Assembly (NCBI RefSeq): GCF_022387135.1
Contig: NZ_CP092462.1
Span: forward strand, 4,030,001-4,094,000
DNA: 64,000 nucleotides
Direction of reading: 5' to 3'
Source: Comamonas sp. B21-038
GTDB taxonomy: Bacteria > Pseudomonadota > Gammaproteobacteria > Burkholderiales > Burkholderiaceae_C
Positions 63,254-64,000 of this stretch are shown here, piece by piece. The translations under genes were made by a program, and so were the position numbers. How positions within the stretch are numbered: position 1 is the stretch's first letter; the number at the start of each line of letters is the position of its first letter. The notes below the pieces were generated by a model. The model made no database searches. It had not been told where the DNA came from and was given only the letters and a program-made list of their open reading frames with translations.

Positions 63254-64000
63254 ATGGCACACACGGATATCACGCCCCCGCAGGCCAGCCTGCCTCTGTC
63301 TGAGCATTCGCGCTTCATCCAGCGCCTGCACCGCCGCTACGAGGGTTTGCTGGATCTGCTGCCCAGTGGTGCCCCCAGCCATGCAACGATGGCCCCCACC
63401 TTGGCGGCGCTGCAGGCCCAGGGGTATGCGCTGGGCGCTGCGCTGCGCATTCTTCGGCAGCTGGTCATGGAGCGGCTGGTGCATCTTGACTGCGACGCGC
63501 AGGCTGATCTGCAGACCATCACGCAAGGGGTGACCGAGCTGGCCGAGCTGGCACTGGACGCCGCCTGCACCGCAGCACGCGCAGAGCTTGACGGCCGCCA
63601 TGGCGCACCGCGCGACGCCGAGGGCAACCCGGTGCAACTGTGGGTGATCGGCATGGGCAAACTGGGCGCGCGCGAGCTCAATGTGTCCAGCGACATCGAC
63701 CTGATCTATATCTATGAGCAAGAAGGCGAGACCCAGGGCCAGCCCGATGGCCGGGGCAAGATCAGCAACCATGAGTACTTCATCCGTGCGGTCAAGCTGA
63801 TCTACCAGCTGATTGGAGAGACCACCGAACACGGGTTCGTGTTCCGCGTCGATCTGATGCTGCGGCCCAATGGCAACTCGGGCCCGGCCGCCATCTCGGT
63901 GGCAGCGCTGGAGGACTACCTGCAGACCCATGGCCGCGAATGGGAGCGCTTTGCCTGGCTCAAGAGCCGCATCGTGGCACCGCTGGCCGATATCCGCACC
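63254..64000 (+). CDS. glnE: glutamine synthetase adenylyltransferase/deadenylase, 5' part
   Basis: The first 249 codons of a gene of roughly 900 continue past the window edge without a stop. The product adenylylates and deadenylylates glutamine synthetase according to nitrogen status signalled by PII. The nucleotidyltransferase motif is visible: WVIGMGKLGARELNVSSDID, with metal-binding aspartates near residues 146 and 148, then HEYFIRAVKLIYQL and FRVDLMLRPNGNSGPAAIS. The ATG at 63254 gives a normal-length lead. It is divergent from yhdP across 115 bases. Confidence 0.95.
   Translation, partial: MAHTDITPPQASLPLSEHSRFIQRLHRRYEGLLDLLPSGAPSHATMAPTLAALQAQGYALGAALRILRQLVMERLVHLDCDAQADLQTITQGVTELAELALDAACTAARAELDGRHGAPRDAEGNPVQLWVIGMGKLGARELNVSSDIDLIYIYEQEGETQGQPDGRGKISNHEYFIRAVKLIYQLIGETTEHGFVFRVDLMLRPNGNSGPAAISVAALEDYLQTHGREWERFAWLKSRIVAPLADIRT

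Overview
The window is GC-rich, densely packed bacterial chromosome with short intergenic gaps. Several features point to a betaproteobacterium of order Burkholderiales, most likely family Comamonadaceae (Comamonas/Delftia/Acidovorax type). These are two Bug-family tricarboxylate-binding proteins, the divergent glnE / yhdP-nitrilase arrangement, the divergent def-fmt / LysM-dprA arrangement, yajC-secD-secF, and uvrA divergent from an MFS gene next to ssb. The species cannot be named from the sequence alone. I see no rRNA or tRNA gene, CRISPR array, insertion sequence, prophage or integrase.

Layout. 1-1.3 kb: an imelysin (M75) protein and possibly the first codons of the next gene. 1.7-5.4 kb: pyruvate kinase, Xaa-Pro aminopeptidase and a NudJ-like Nudix hydrolase. 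5.4-14.1 kb: an accessory-looking catabolic block of Bug binding protein, tcuB, tcuA, LysR regulator, penicillin-acylase lipoprotein, an 82-residue unknown and a YcaC-like hydrolase. This block lies between nudJ and mnmA, which are neighbours in many proteobacteria. 14.1-19.5 kb: mnmA, two adjacent membrane proteins with TPR-like tails (one a rhomboid), and a YbaK editing-domain gene overlapping a binding-protein-like gene that lacks a signal peptide. 19.8-20.9 kb: a TetR-DUF417 operon with a well-formed promoter/operator. 21-27 kb: ssb, an MFS transporter, uvrA and a GNAT acetyltransferase. 27-33.4 kb: a periplasmic aldose dehydrogenase, a FAD oxidoreductase, two DMT transporters, a second Bug protein and pyrF.

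33.4-42.8 kb: a DUF2165 membrane protein with a long putative leader, two overlapping lipoprotein genes (one FlgO-like), pgk, then the def-lipoprotein-fmt-azlC-azlD run divergent from LysM-dprA. 42.8-48.5 kb: a DUF1631 gene and the yajC-secD-secF secretion operon. 48.8-53.1 kb: a fused indolepyruvate ferredoxin oxidoreductase divergent from an Lrp-family regulator, with an Lrp-like palindrome between them. 53.2-55.3 kb: mltA, a 42-residue membrane protein antisense to its 5' end, and an OmpA-type lipoprotein. 55.4-58.9 kb: a DctR/DctS-like two-component system overlapping a nitrilase-family amidase. 59-64 kb: yhdP divergent from the 5' end of glnE.

Most genes are housekeeping. The less ordinary parts are regulatory: intergenic palindromes beside the LysR, TetR, Lrp and YcaC-like genes, a DUF2165 leader with two hairpins, and the unusual SBP-YbaK and TM-TPR gene pairs. 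I found no clear sign of a wholly new multi-gene system. The best candidates for follow-up are the cassette between nudJ and mnmA, the Lrp/indolepyruvate oxidoreductase switch, the TetR-DUF417 switch and the small membrane protein opposite mltA.
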